DNA of 16,116 nucleotides from positions 1 through 16,116 of the forward strand of contig JASFRS010000044.1 of the NCBI GenBank assembly GCA_050114795.1, in the 5' to 3' direction. A program made the translations under genes and the position numbers. The notes under the pieces were generated by a model that was not told the origin of the DNA, did not search any database, and was given only the letters and a program-made list of their open reading frames with translations. Shown in pieces: positions 7,483 through 16,101 of this stretch. Source of the DNA: JASFRS01 sp050114795. GTDB lineage: Bacteria > Pseudomonadota > Alphaproteobacteria > Sphingomonadales > CAKZYD01. Position 1 is the stretch's first letter. Each line of letters opens with the position of its first letter.

Positions 7483-9600
7483 TTATTTATGACCGATAAC
7501 TGCCTCTATTGCCTGTCGATAGAATTGGTCTTCATCAGCGCAAGGTGACCAGTCAAGATTTGCCTTGGTTTCCGTGCAGTCAAATCGCGCTTTCAGGCCT
7601 CTCGATAATATATCCCGATAGGAGGGAAAGGGAGCGTTACGACCGCTGATACGCTTGATAACCCATTTAAATATTTCGCTCAATTGAAGAAACAAAGGGT
7701 TCTGCGGATGATAACAGAGAGGACGACCACTTAATTGGCGCAGATGGTTATAATAAGTGCGCGCATTAGGACGTACTTCACCAATGATATTGTCACATTT
7801 ACCCGCCAAATCTTCCCGACCCAGGGCCTGAACGATTGCTGACGCTGTGTCCTCAACCAATACAAAAGGGAGTGGATTTTGCCCTTTGTTCCAACCAATA
7901 CAATGCTGTTCATTATTGAAAAATCCAAGACCGCTGTGCAAAGGAGATGTGCCTTCACCCACCACAAGGCCTGGACGCTGAATATAAATATTCAACCCAT
8001 TTTCTTTATGAAGACGAAGCATTTCTCTTTCAGCTCCCGCCTTCGCCCAGGCATAATCATTCCGCCTTTCTGATTTTTCATCAACCTTTGTCAGCGGTGT
8101 AATGATGTCCTGTTCATTTCCGAGATACAAAGCTGCAATTGAGCTTATAAAGACAAGTTGTTTAACGCGTTCTTCTAAACATATTTCACCCACTTGCTTG
8201 GCACTTCCAACCAGCGCCTGATAAATAGCCTCACGCGTTGCGCCGCCGCCACCATGGGCTAAATTCACCACATAGTCAGCGCCTTTAATACAGCGACGAA
8301 TATCCGCCTCCTTGCGTACATCCCCTGAAATGAGCTGAACATTCGGGTGATGAAATATTGCGGGAAGATTGGCTGTACCACGCGCCATGACGCGAAGCGC
8401 CTTACCTGCATCGACGAGTTGTTGAACCAGAGCGCGTCCGATAAAGCCTGTCCCGCCCAACACAGCAACGTCACAAGCCTCCCTAGCCTCTTTTTCATTC
8501 GGCGGCGAGGTCTCTGGAGTTTCAGCTTTAGGCACATAAGCCGCGATATCTTCACATAATGAGACGATTTTCGCACCAAATTCGCCATCGCTTTCAATTG
8601 ATTGATGACTGTTCATAGCCGTATGAAAGGCTTTAATACTGTCCTTCATACTCTTGTAAAAGGCATCGCCTCGTGGTTTGATACCTAACTGGCAAAAAAC
8701 AAAATCTCGAAATCCGGACTTGGCCTGATTTACAAGCGCGTTTCCATATTTTGATACGCTCGTCATATGGTCATAAGCGTCAGGCCATTTGCTACGTGTG
8801 ATTGGCGCTGACCAATTACGGACCATGTCAGCTTTTATCACCCCATCGCTGCCCAAAACTTCAATTTGGAAGACGGGAAAAGAGCTACCAACCCGAAAGT
8901 ATAGCGTAACGCAGCTTTCGTCCTTTCCAATCATAGAAATACGCCATTCTTTATAAAATACCCGGCCAGGCCCGAGCTCAACTGCACCCCGCACATCCAC
9001 ATGATTGAGCTTCAAGGGTCCACATAAATGTTCAAGTTGAGATAAAGGATGGACAGCCTGTTCAAGCAATATATTGCCTGTATCGGCGAACATCCAATGG
9101 CCTAATTGTCCTGACTCCAGCTGCCTTAAAGGCATTGAGAAAATTGCTGAGACAGACTGTGTCCGGCCGACCTGCCCATTATCGAGATCATTAAGCAATC
9201 GTCGGTAGGCAGGATGATAAATGAAATTCTGGTTGACCCCTAGGGTTAGCCCCTGCGCTCTCGCCGTTTCTAAAAGCCGCCTACACTGTAAGGAATTGAC
9301 ACTCATCGGTTTTTCCAGAAAAACCGAGACGCCGGCGTCCAACCACTGTTGCGCTACGTGTTCATGAAGAGGTGGCGGCACGAGAATATGTACGCAATCC
9401 ACATTACAGCTTTGCAAGCAATCCTCAAGCGAAGCAGCCGCTACATCAATATTAAACCGATTAGCTAGGTTTCGGGCGGCCTCCAAATTTGGATCGACGA
9501 CCGCTTCTAAAGAGACCTCCCCTAGTGACTGGACCGCCTGCGCGTGCACGTCGGCGATGTAACCCGCGCCAACCAGCGCGAGTCTTGTCCTTCGTTCCAT
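7483..9600 (-). CDS. Fused Gfo/Idh/MocA oxidoreductase - SDR epimerase/dehydratase
   Basis: 705-residue protein with two NAD(P)-dependent enzyme domains in one chain. Residues 1 to about 355 form a Gfo/Idh/MocA oxidoreductase: Rossmann GAGYIA at 11-16, EKP at 96-98, and QAVHPL at 181-186 with the likely catalytic His. A linker of about 20 residues rich in E and P follows. Residues 377-705 form an extended SDR: GGTGFIG at 382-388, ISSIA at 485-489 with the catalytic serine, and Y516-A-W-A-K520 matching YxxxK. Both sets of key residues are present, so both halves may be active. The likely role is two steps of nucleotide-sugar modification for the polysaccharide; substrate is not readable. ATG at 9600 is preceded by a GGGGGG run. 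It begins 39 bases after prsT and is probably in its operon. Confidence 0.85.
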   Translation of the reverse strand: MERRTRLALVGAGYIADVHAQAVQSLGEVSLEAVVDPNLEAARNLANRFNIDVAAASLEDCLQSCNVDCVHILVPPPLHEHVAQQWLDAGVSVFLEKPMSVNSLQCRRLLETARAQGLTLGVNQNFIYHPAYRRLLNDLDNGQVGRTQSVSAIFSMPLRQLESGQLGHWMFADTGNILLEQAVHPLSQLEHLCGPLKLNHVDVRGAVELGPGRVFYKEWRISMIGKDESCVTLYFRVGSSFPVFQIEVLGSDGVIKADMVRNWSAPITRSKWPDAYDHMTSVSKYGNALVNQAKSGFRDFVFCQLGIKPRGDAFYKSMKDSIKAFHTAMNSHQSIESDGEFGAKIVSLCEDIAAYVPKAETPETSPPNEKEAREACDVAVLGGTGFIGRALVQQLVDAGKALRVMARGTANLPAIFHHPNVQLISGDVRKEADIRRCIKGADYVVNLAHGGGGATREAIYQALVGSAKQVGEICLEERVKQLVFISSIAALYLGNEQDIITPLTKVDEKSERRNDYAWAKAGAEREMLRLHKENGLNIYIQRPGLVVGEGTSPLHSGLGFFNNEQHCIGWNKGQNPLPFVLVEDTASAIVQALGREDLAGKCDNIIGEVRPNARTYYNHLRQLSGRPLCYHPQNPLFLQLSEIFKWVIKRISGRNAPFPSYRDILSRGLKARFDCTETKANLDWSPCADEDQFYRQAIEAVIGHK

Positions 9601-9639
9601 GTTCCCCCCATGAACTTTGACGAATTTTCAAATGTAGCT

Positions 9640-12456
9640 TTAGTTCGCAGGCCCTCCCTGCAATTGATCAAGTAGGTTTTTAGCCTGAGGGCGGGAAGAA
9701 AACTGAAGATCACGATCAAGCAATGCTCTCAATTCCCGCTCAGCGGCAGCGCTTCTGCCATTTGCATTCAAGGCATAGGCTAGATGATAACGGATATTGC
9801 CGTCATCAGGTTGACGTTGTGCCGCTTGTTCTAGAAGGACCACACCCCGTTTGGGATCGAGACCTTCTGAAACGAGTATCCAGCCCAGAGTATCCAAAAT
9901 TTGCGGGGATTGCGGGTCCAATTCATAAGCGCGCTCAGCCGTTGCCTCCATCTTCGGATCGTCCAACTGCTGATAAATCCAAGCCAAATTATTAAGGACA
10001 AGCGCGGATTCACCAAAGCGGCCAACAATATTTTCATGTTCGGTTTTGGCACGCTCAAGATCGCCGATCCTCAGTAAATGAGAACCAAGTGCCAAATGAA
10101 CAGTTTGATCAATCGGATTTTGTTCCAGCCAACCGCGCATCACGGCTTCACCCTGTGCAGGGTCACCATTTGCCGTATATGCCCCCGCAAGCTTCAAGAC
10201 GATGGCCTGTGTCTTGTTCTGCTCAATAGCCTCATTATAGGCCCGCACAGCACGCGAGAAATCGCGCATACCCATATAAAGGTCACCCATGGTGACAACG
10301 CCTAAAGCTCTATCCGGGAATTCCTCACGCAGCCGTTCCGCATAGCGTAAGGCACGCTCATATTGTTTTTCATGGACCTCTATTTGAATGAGGCCGAACA
10401 ATACTTCTTCAAGTTGTTCTCTAAGGTCTAATGCCTGACGCAATGTCGCACGTGCAGCATCAAAATCCTCATTTTCAACATAAGCACCAGCAAGCAGGCG
10501 GTATCCGGCAACATTGTCAGGCGCAATTTTCACATACTCACGAAAAGCTGTGACCGCCCTGTCTGGATTCCCTGCCGCAATCTGCACTCGACCTAAAACC
10601 TCAAATGGCAAGGTCTGGCCAGGGAAGTCATTCGTTAATTTGGTGGCTTCATTCAGCGCACGATCTAATTGATTGTCTTTCAACAATCGATCGATGAACT
10701 GCACCCGAGGATTCAACAATGTTGGGTCAGCCGCCGCCGCCCTTTCCGTCCAGGCCAAAGCCTCGTCTGGCTTATTTTCCAAATCTGCAAGATTTGCCAG
10801 TGCCCGTAATGTTTTTACATCCTGTCGATCTGATTCCAGGACACGCAAATAATGGCGGCGGGCATCATCATAGCGTTTATCCGCGATATCCAATTGCGCA
10901 AGATTACGCCGAGCCTCCTCATAATCCGGGTCTTTTTCAACGGCTGTTGTGAAGGCTACTCGCGCATCATCAAGTTGACCTTTACCTAAAAATCCTGCAC
11001 CCAACATATTATGGGCCAGAGCTAAATCCGGTTTCAAATCAATAATTTTACGAGCGGATTCAAGCGCTTCATCATATCGTTTTTCACGCAATTCAATCAG
11101 GCCCAGCATGATAAGAGCATTCGTGGAATCCGGCTCCAACTCAAGCAAGCCTTCCAAATCTCTCTCAGCAGCCGCCGGGTCGCCAACTGCTAACCGGGAC
11201 ACGGCCAATTGCGTTCTCAAAGTTGACTGATCAGGCGATTGTGCAACGGCATTTTCAAAATAAGTCATGGCCTGCTCATAATTGCCTGAACGACCATATG
11301 CCATGCCCATCAAAGTCAGAAGTGGGGTATCATTTAACCCCTGATCGATAAGAGGCTGTAATGCCTCGACAGCAAGCTTGGGTTCCCCTTTACGCAGAAG
11401 TGCCGCGCCATAAACGCGCCGGGCCGCGTTATTATTGGGTAGAGCGCGCAAGACGCGGAGCAGATGTTGGGTAGCCTGTTCCAGTTCGCCAAGCTCATAA
11501 GCCACCAAGCCTTTAAATTGGATTGCTGGAATATAGTTATCAAGCACACCACGGGTACGGTTCATCAATTCACGTGCGCCTTCAAAGTCACCGCTTCGCG
11601 CGCGCAACACCGCTGAAAGATAATGGGCTAAGGGGTGTTCTGGATAAACCTGATAAACATCATCAATATCGCGCCGAGCTTCATCTTCCCGTCCCAAATC
11701 AAGCAAGGTCGCCGCGCGTTCCAAACGCGCTGTGTAGTTATCAGGCTCTAATTCGAGCACACGTTCGAAAAATGGTAAAGCCGTCTCAAGATTCTGGGTC
11801 AAACGGGTCGTTTCCCCTTTGAATAACAAGGCGCTAACATTATTGGGATCAAGGGCCAGGGCCGCATCAATCTTTGTAAAGGCTTCCGCCAAACGCCCTG
11901 TACGGAACAAAGCACGGGCAAGGTCAACTTTTACCTCAGGCGCACTCTCATCCAGTTCTTCGGCCTTCAAAAAGGCAGCTTCCGCTTCTTCATGATCACC
12001 CCGTCCCGCCAAGGCACGACCACGAATCCGATAAGCTTGCGAAACGTCTGTTGCAGGTATTTCATCGAGGTCAATTTCCTTCAATGCCTCATCATAAAGA
12101 CCCTGAAGCACAAAGGCTTCACCAAGCTTTACGCGCGTTCCATCCCGCGTAGCACCGGCTTGGCGCGCTGCCTCAATTTCTGCCTGAGCCGCAATACCCT
12201 GACCCGTTCGGAGATAAAGGTTTGCCAATTCAAGTCGTGCTTCCAGATTATCTGGATTAGCTTTGACGGCGTTCAATAATTCAATCCGCGCAGCACGAAG
12301 TTGCCCCTGGCTTAAAAAGCGCTTGGCCTGCTCCATATAAGTTGCAGATTCTTTTACATCCACCGCAAATGCCGGTGCTGCCAAGCTTTGCCCTGCCAGA
12401 GCGATAGCCGCAGTCAATGTCATATGCCGCGCTAAATGCAGAAAATTACCACTCAT
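9640..12456 (-). CDS. prsT: XrtA/PEP-CTERM system TPR-repeat protein PrsT
   Basis: 938 residues. A signal peptide with a hydrophobic core (about 11-26) ends at APAFA, predicted cleavage after residue 31, so the mature protein is periplasmic. From about residue 37 to the C-terminus it is almost wholly tetratricopeptide repeats, recognisable by recurring A-x-x-x-L/Y-x-x-G and L-x-P-D (for example LALDPNN, LELEPDN, LELEPDS, IDLKPDL). Length and repeat layout fit the PrsT family, and the prsK-prsR-prsT order is the standard XrtA arrangement. Many family members are lipoproteins; this one contains no cysteine at all, so it cannot be lipidated at a lipobox. PrsT is thought to assist assembly or sorting of extracellular polysaccharide and PEP-CTERM proteins. 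ATG at 12456 has GAGG eight bases upstream; a sigma-54-like promoter lies about 40 bases before it. Confidence 0.93.
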   Translation of the reverse strand: MSGNFLHLARHMTLTAAIALAGQSLAAPAFAVDVKESATYMEQAKRFLSQGQLRAARIELLNAVKANPDNLEARLELANLYLRTGQGIAAQAEIEAARQAGATRDGTRVKLGEAFVLQGLYDEALKEIDLDEIPATDVSQAYRIRGRALAGRGDHEEAEAAFLKAEELDESAPEVKVDLARALFRTGRLAEAFTKIDAALALDPNNVSALLFKGETTRLTQNLETALPFFERVLELEPDNYTARLERAATLLDLGREDEARRDIDDVYQVYPEHPLAHYLSAVLRARSGDFEGARELMNRTRGVLDNYIPAIQFKGLVAYELGELEQATQHLLRVLRALPNNNAARRVYGAALLRKGEPKLAVEALQPLIDQGLNDTPLLTLMGMAYGRSGNYEQAMTYFENAVAQSPDQSTLRTQLAVSRLAVGDPAAAERDLEGLLELEPDSTNALIMLGLIELREKRYDEALESARKIIDLKPDLALAHNMLGAGFLGKGQLDDARVAFTTAVEKDPDYEEARRNLAQLDIADKRYDDARRHYLRVLESDRQDVKTLRALANLADLENKPDEALAWTERAAAADPTLLNPRVQFIDRLLKDNQLDRALNEATKLTNDFPGQTLPFEVLGRVQIAAGNPDRAVTAFREYVKIAPDNVAGYRLLAGAYVENEDFDAARATLRQALDLREQLEEVLFGLIQIEVHEKQYERALRYAERLREEFPDRALGVVTMGDLYMGMRDFSRAVRAYNEAIEQNKTQAIVLKLAGAYTANGDPAQGEAVMRGWLEQNPIDQTVHLALGSHLLRIGDLERAKTEHENIVGRFGESALVLNNLAWIYQQLDDPKMEATAERAYELDPQSPQILDTLGWILVSEGLDPKRGVVLLEQAAQRQPDDGNIRYHLAYALNANGRSAAAERELRALLDRDLQFSSRPQAKNLLDQLQGGPAN

Positions 12457-12496
12457 ATCTCATGCCTCACTGATTTCCCCGAGTTTGTCCATATAG

Positions 12497-12512
12497 AGCA
12501 AAGTTGCGCCCG
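12497..12512 (-). promoter_or_regulatory. Candidate sigma-54 promoter of prsT
   Basis: On the - strand the sequence is CGGGCGCAACTTTGCT: GG at 12511-12510, exactly ten bases, then GC at 12499-12498. The -12 half (TTTGCT) matches the consensus TTGCW well, while the -24 half keeps GG but not the following CACG. Transcription would start near 12486, giving a leader of about 30 bases that includes the prsT ribosome site. The adjacent gene encodes a sigma-54 activator, which makes the reading plausible. Read by eye only. Confidence 0.4.
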
Positions 12513-12525
12513 AAATAGGGCACAA
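12504..12525. repeat. Inverted repeat between prsR and prsT
   Basis: TTGCGCCC (12504-12511), a 6-base centre GAAATA, and GGGCACAA (12518-12525) form an 8-base dyad with one mismatch, which would be G-U in RNA read on the - strand. It overlaps the -24 half of the candidate prsT promoter. No T-run follows, so a rho-independent terminator for prsR is unlikely; a protein-binding dyad or transcript hairpin is possible. Confidence 0.4.
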
Positions 12526-12594
12526 GCCGAAAATTAAACCACTGCTATATTGAGACAACTCCTCCCCCCAAAGACTTAACAAACAATACCCGCT

Positions 12595-13953
12595 TTAGGT
12601 CTTAATACCATATTGCTTGACTAAATCATAAAATGTAGGCCTTGAAACACCTAATAGTTTTGCTGCCTGAGAAATATTTCCATCAGACATATCCAAAGCC
12701 CGGCGCAATGCACGGCGGTCTGCCGCTTCTCGCACCTGTTTCAAGTTCAACGGCTCCGCTTCATCTTCACCCACAACATCTAAATCAAGGTCAAATGCTG
12801 ATACACGTGGCCCTTCAGCCATAATGACAGCGCGTTTAATCCTATTTTCTAGTTCACGTACATTTCCGGGCCAATTGTGATTTACGATGGCGTTTAAAGC
12901 ATCGCTTGCAAAGCCTTTAACCGGTCGACCATGAGCCTGCGCAAATCGATGTAGAAAGGCGTTGGACAATAAGACCGGATCGCCGGGTCGCTCAGCCAGA
13001 GGTGGAATATCAATCACAATCTCCGCCAGGCGATAAAAAAGATCTTCACGAAAACGCCCCTGTTCGATCAGATTTTGCAGATTTTGGTGCGTGGCGCAAA
13101 CGATCCGGACGTCAACGGGAATTTCCTTACGTCCGCCAATGCGTTCAATCACCCTCTCTTGAAGGAACCGCAGTAATTTGACTTGAAGCGGCAAAGGAAT
13201 ATCACCGACTTCATCAAGGAATAATGTGCCCTTTTGGGCCAGTTCGATTTTACCGGGCGTTTGCTTCACAGCCCCCGTAAAAGCGCCCTTTTCGTAACCG
13301 AATAACTCACTTTCAAGCAGGTTCTCAGGAATGGCTGCACAGTTGATGGCAATAAAAGGGGCATCCTTACGCCGACTGGATTGATGCAGCCCTTTGGCTA
13401 ACAATTCTTTACCCGTTCCGGAGGCTCCTAACAGCATCACAGAAACATCTGTCGGGGCCACCCGTTCAATCATTTGGCAGACGCGTAGCATATTATCCGC
13501 GCCAGTCATCAACCCGCCAAGCGGTGCGTCTTCATATTGTAGAGCTAGATTTCGATTTTCCGCTTCAATGTCATAAAGTTGGAAAGCACGTTTGACGATC
13601 AGCCCCAACTCATCAAAATCAACGGGCTTTTTATAGAAGTCATATGCGCCCATAGCGATGGCTTTAAGCGCACTTTCCCGCTCACCATGGCCTGAGGCGA
13701 CAATGACTTTTGTCTGCGGTGCCAAGCGGAGAATTTCCTCGAGCACCCGAAACCCTTCGCTCGTGCCGTCAGGGTCAGGCGGCAAGCCTAAATCCAGCGT
13801 AACAACTTTAGGTTCGTCAGAACGTAAATGAGCGACCGCCTGCGTATAATCCTTGGCGATAAGCACATCATAATCCTCATAACTCCACTTTAGCTGACTT
13901 TGCAGACCCTCATCATCTTCCACAATCAGCAGTTTTTCTTTGCTTTGGCTCAT
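12595..13953 (-). CDS. prsR: PEP-CTERM-box response regulator PrsR (sigma-54 activator, NtrC family)
   Basis: 452 residues with three domains. Receiver (about 7-125): acidic pocket EDD at 12-14, phospho-acceptor Asp54 in TLDLGLPPD, Ser87 and Lys109. AAA+ sigma-54 activation domain (about 145-375): Walker A GASGTGKE at 176-183, GAFTGA sigma-54 contact loop at 223-228, Walker B LFLDE at 244-248. Fis-type helix-turn-helix at about 425-446 (ISQAAKLLGVSRPTFYDL). The receiver resembles PrsR proteins in its longer LGLPPDPDG segment. Phosphorylated by PrsK, it would bind upstream sites and drive sigma-54 transcription of PEP-CTERM/polysaccharide genes. An upstream GTG/ATG-type extension to 14043 exists, but the start at 13953 with GAGGG nine bases before it is the correct N-terminus; the extension would overlap prsK. 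It lies 28 bases after the prsK stop. Confidence 0.94.
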   Translation of the reverse strand: MSQSKEKLLIVEDDEGLQSQLKWSYEDYDVLIAKDYTQAVAHLRSDEPKVVTLDLGLPPDPDGTSEGFRVLEEILRLAPQTKVIVASGHGERESALKAIAMGAYDFYKKPVDFDELGLIVKRAFQLYDIEAENRNLALQYEDAPLGGLMTGADNMLRVCQMIERVAPTDVSVMLLGASGTGKELLAKGLHQSSRRKDAPFIAINCAAIPENLLESELFGYEKGAFTGAVKQTPGKIELAQKGTLFLDEVGDIPLPLQVKLLRFLQERVIERIGGRKEIPVDVRIVCATHQNLQNLIEQGRFREDLFYRLAEIVIDIPPLAERPGDPVLLSNAFLHRFAQAHGRPVKGFASDALNAIVNHNWPGNVRELENRIKRAVIMAEGPRVSAFDLDLDVVGEDEAEPLNLKQVREAADRRALRRALDMSDGNISQAAKLLGVSRPTFYDLVKQYGIKT

Positions 13954-13981
13954 TCCCCCGCCCTCGAAACCATGAACATTT

Positions 13982-16072
13982 CTAGCTACGCTCCTGCGTC
14001 GTTTTTGCGATAGGAAGCGATACACTGATTTGCGTGCCTTCACCCGGTACGCTTTTCACCTTCATTTTACCGCCAGCCGCCTTCACATACTCACGGCATT
14101 CATAGGCTCCAATCCCAAAACCATCGACCTTAGTCGAACGGAAAGGTCGAAAGAGTTCATTTTGGATAAAATCGTCATCCATGCCGCAGCCTTGGTCAAT
14201 GATGTCAACCCACGCCCAATCATCATCCGCACTCAAACTAAGTTGAATAGGAGCCTTATCTTTAGACGCATCAATGGCGTTTTGAATGAGATGCATAAAC
14301 ACCTGCTCCAATTTATCTCTTTGCCCTTTCACGCGCCCAGGGTCCTTATGTATCTCACAACTCAAAGCTTCATAATCTCTTGACTTAGTTTCAAAGGCAT
14401 CGATCAAGACATCCTTAATATCAACATCTTGATCACCTTTTGAGACGTCCATTTCCTGATGCAAAGCCGCCAGCATTTTATTCATCTTGTCGACCGAACT
14501 GTTCAAAGTCTGCAACATATCTTCCCTAAAGTCCGGCTTATCCATATGTTTCTGGGCGTTCCGGCTTAACAGACCAAGCTGTGAGACCAGGTTTTTCAAA
14601 TCATGCATGATAAATGCAAAACGTCGGTTAAAGGCATCAAATTCCTTCGACTGGGACAGCGCCTCCTGTGACCGTCGCTCCGCAATATAGCTTGCAGCTT
14701 GACGACCAACGGTCTTCAAAAGGTCATGATCTTCCCAGTTAAGCGCTCGCGGCGCCCGTGGCTGTGCAACTAGAATAAACCCTATAAGTTTTTCATGATG
14801 GTTTAGAGGAACTAATAGCCACAAACCTTCATCATCTTGCGCCCATTCAGGCAGTTCGAGGCCTTCATATTCATCGCCTCCCTGCCCGCTCCTTAAAGCT
14901 CCCAAATCTATAATCCATTGGCTTTCAGCTAGAAATGCAAGAAGCGGACTACCTGGCGGCTCATAAGCTTCTTCAAGGCCCTTTAAGTTCCAACTGTGTA
15001 TAGGTTCAGCTCCGCCGTTATCATCAATTAACCACAATAGGCCCGCGGGTGAATCCAATATATCGCAAGTTGCCTGCACCACTCGGCGATCCAGATTAGC
15101 ATTGGCATTGGATGTCGACATGGTGCGGATGAAACGCAGCCATTCTTCCCGATAATCATATTTATGCAGAAAAAAATGTTTTTGCATAAGCACCCGGGCA
15201 CGTGCCCTTATAGTGCCTGACATCGCGAATATGACCAATGCCGTCAACGCTGCAAAAAGAAAGGCAATTTGCAGGACATCCCCCCAGCTTCCTCCGAATT
15301 CCCGGATGTAGAGCCCTGCACTGGACATCGCGAGAAGATAGACCCCCGTTGCAACCAGAGAAACCGTGTGAAAGACCACACGCCGCGACAACTGCAACTC
15401 CATTTTCCAAGAGGGATTCCGTGCCGCTGTTAGAGCAATCAAAGGTACACAAAGCGCTTGAACAACACCCCGCGCATTCAGCAAGCCAATATCGACAGAG
15501 CGAAACAATGTCGCTTCCGCGTACATATAGATATCAAAGATGAATGCCGCGCCCAGCGCGATGGAAATTGGTCGGATGGTCCAGCGCCCTTCCTCCGGCG
15601 TGCTACGATATAGGTTCTCAAGAAGAGCTAAGGCCCCAATGCTACTGATTAACCGGCCCAACATGAAATAGCCCACAACGGAGGTGACGCTCTCTTCACC
15701 AACGTCTATCCATCCACCAATTAATAAAGCATCCATTAGCAGCAAAAAGCCGAAGACGAACCAGATCCCAATGGATAATAGAAAGGCATAATTCACGCGC
15801 CTCGCCAAATTCCAGTAGAGCGAGAGAAGACTGACTAAAAAAGCGACCCAGGCACCAGCACGCAAAGTCTCCAAGACTGAGACATAAGATAAAAAGCTAT
15901 CATAATAGCCCGATAGAGCTGATAATAACGCCCATGCAAAAGTAACAAATGCCGCTATTAGAAGCCAAAACGCCGGCACCGAACGTCTAAATGTCACGGC
16001 CAAATAAACTGTGAGGCCCAGAAAGGCCAGCGCAGCAAGGCTATGCGATATTATACCGACATTATTTAAGAT
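13982..16072 (-). CDS. prsK: XrtA/PEP-CTERM system histidine kinase PrsK
   Basis: Inner-membrane sensor kinase. Numbering from TTG 16003 (673 residues): several membrane helices to about residue 262, a GAF-like domain at about 300-440 (GLLWLIDD, WLLVPL, LIGFILVA), the phospho-acceptor H467 in HDLKN, N-box HLIQNAIDAS at 571-580, G1 DQGCGM at 603-608, and G2 GFGIGAYECREY at 628-639. These and the position before prsR identify PrsK. The start is unusual. The frame stays open to 16096 and encodes GIISHSLAALAFLGLTV, the first helix typical of the family, upstream of the only canonical start (TTG 16003). I place initiation near ATC 16072, after GGGGGG (16082-16077), giving 696 residues. A lost base after ATG 16062 is the alternative. 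The conservative coordinate is 13982-16003. Confidence 0.9.
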   Translation of the reverse strand: MLNNVGIISHSLAALAFLGLTVYLAVTFRRSVPAFWLLIAAFVTFAWALLSALSGYYDSFLSYVSVLETLRAGAWVAFLVSLLSLYWNLARRVNYAFLLSIGIWFVFGFLLLMDALLIGGWIDVGEESVTSVVGYFMLGRLISSIGALALLENLYRSTPEEGRWTIRPISIALGAAFIFDIYMYAEATLFRSVDIGLLNARGVVQALCVPLIALTAARNPSWKMELQLSRRVVFHTVSLVATGVYLLAMSSAGLYIREFGGSWGDVLQIAFLFAALTALVIFAMSGTIRARARVLMQKHFFLHKYDYREEWLRFIRTMSTSNANANLDRRVVQATCDILDSPAGLLWLIDDNGGAEPIHSWNLKGLEEAYEPPGSPLLAFLAESQWIIDLGALRSGQGGDEYEGLELPEWAQDDEGLWLLVPLNHHEKLIGFILVAQPRAPRALNWEDHDLLKTVGRQAASYIAERRSQEALSQSKEFDAFNRRFAFIMHDLKNLVSQLGLLSRNAQKHMDKPDFREDMLQTLNSSVDKMNKMLAALHQEMDVSKGDQDVDIKDVLIDAFETKSRDYEALSCEIHKDPGRVKGQRDKLEQVFMHLIQNAIDASKDKAPIQLSLSADDDWAWVDIIDQGCGMDDDFIQNELFRPFRSTKVDGFGIGAYECREYVKAAGGKMKVKSVPGEGTQISVSLPIAKTTQERS

Positions 16073-16101
16073 ATTTCCCCCCAGGCACAGGCCAATTTAT
16101 C

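Noticed and set aside
9522..9719. Other overlapping frames of 60-130 codons on both strands, such as 9522-9719, 6781-7170 and 3956-4255.
   Set aside because: They lie in alternative frames of well-supported genes, have no recognisable domains and are explained as shadows.
12595..14043. Longer prsR frame starting at 14043.
   Set aside because: The extra 30 residues lie opposite no known family sequence and overlap the prsK 3' end; the family N-terminus begins at MSQSKEKLLIVEDDE, start 13953, with its own ribosome site.
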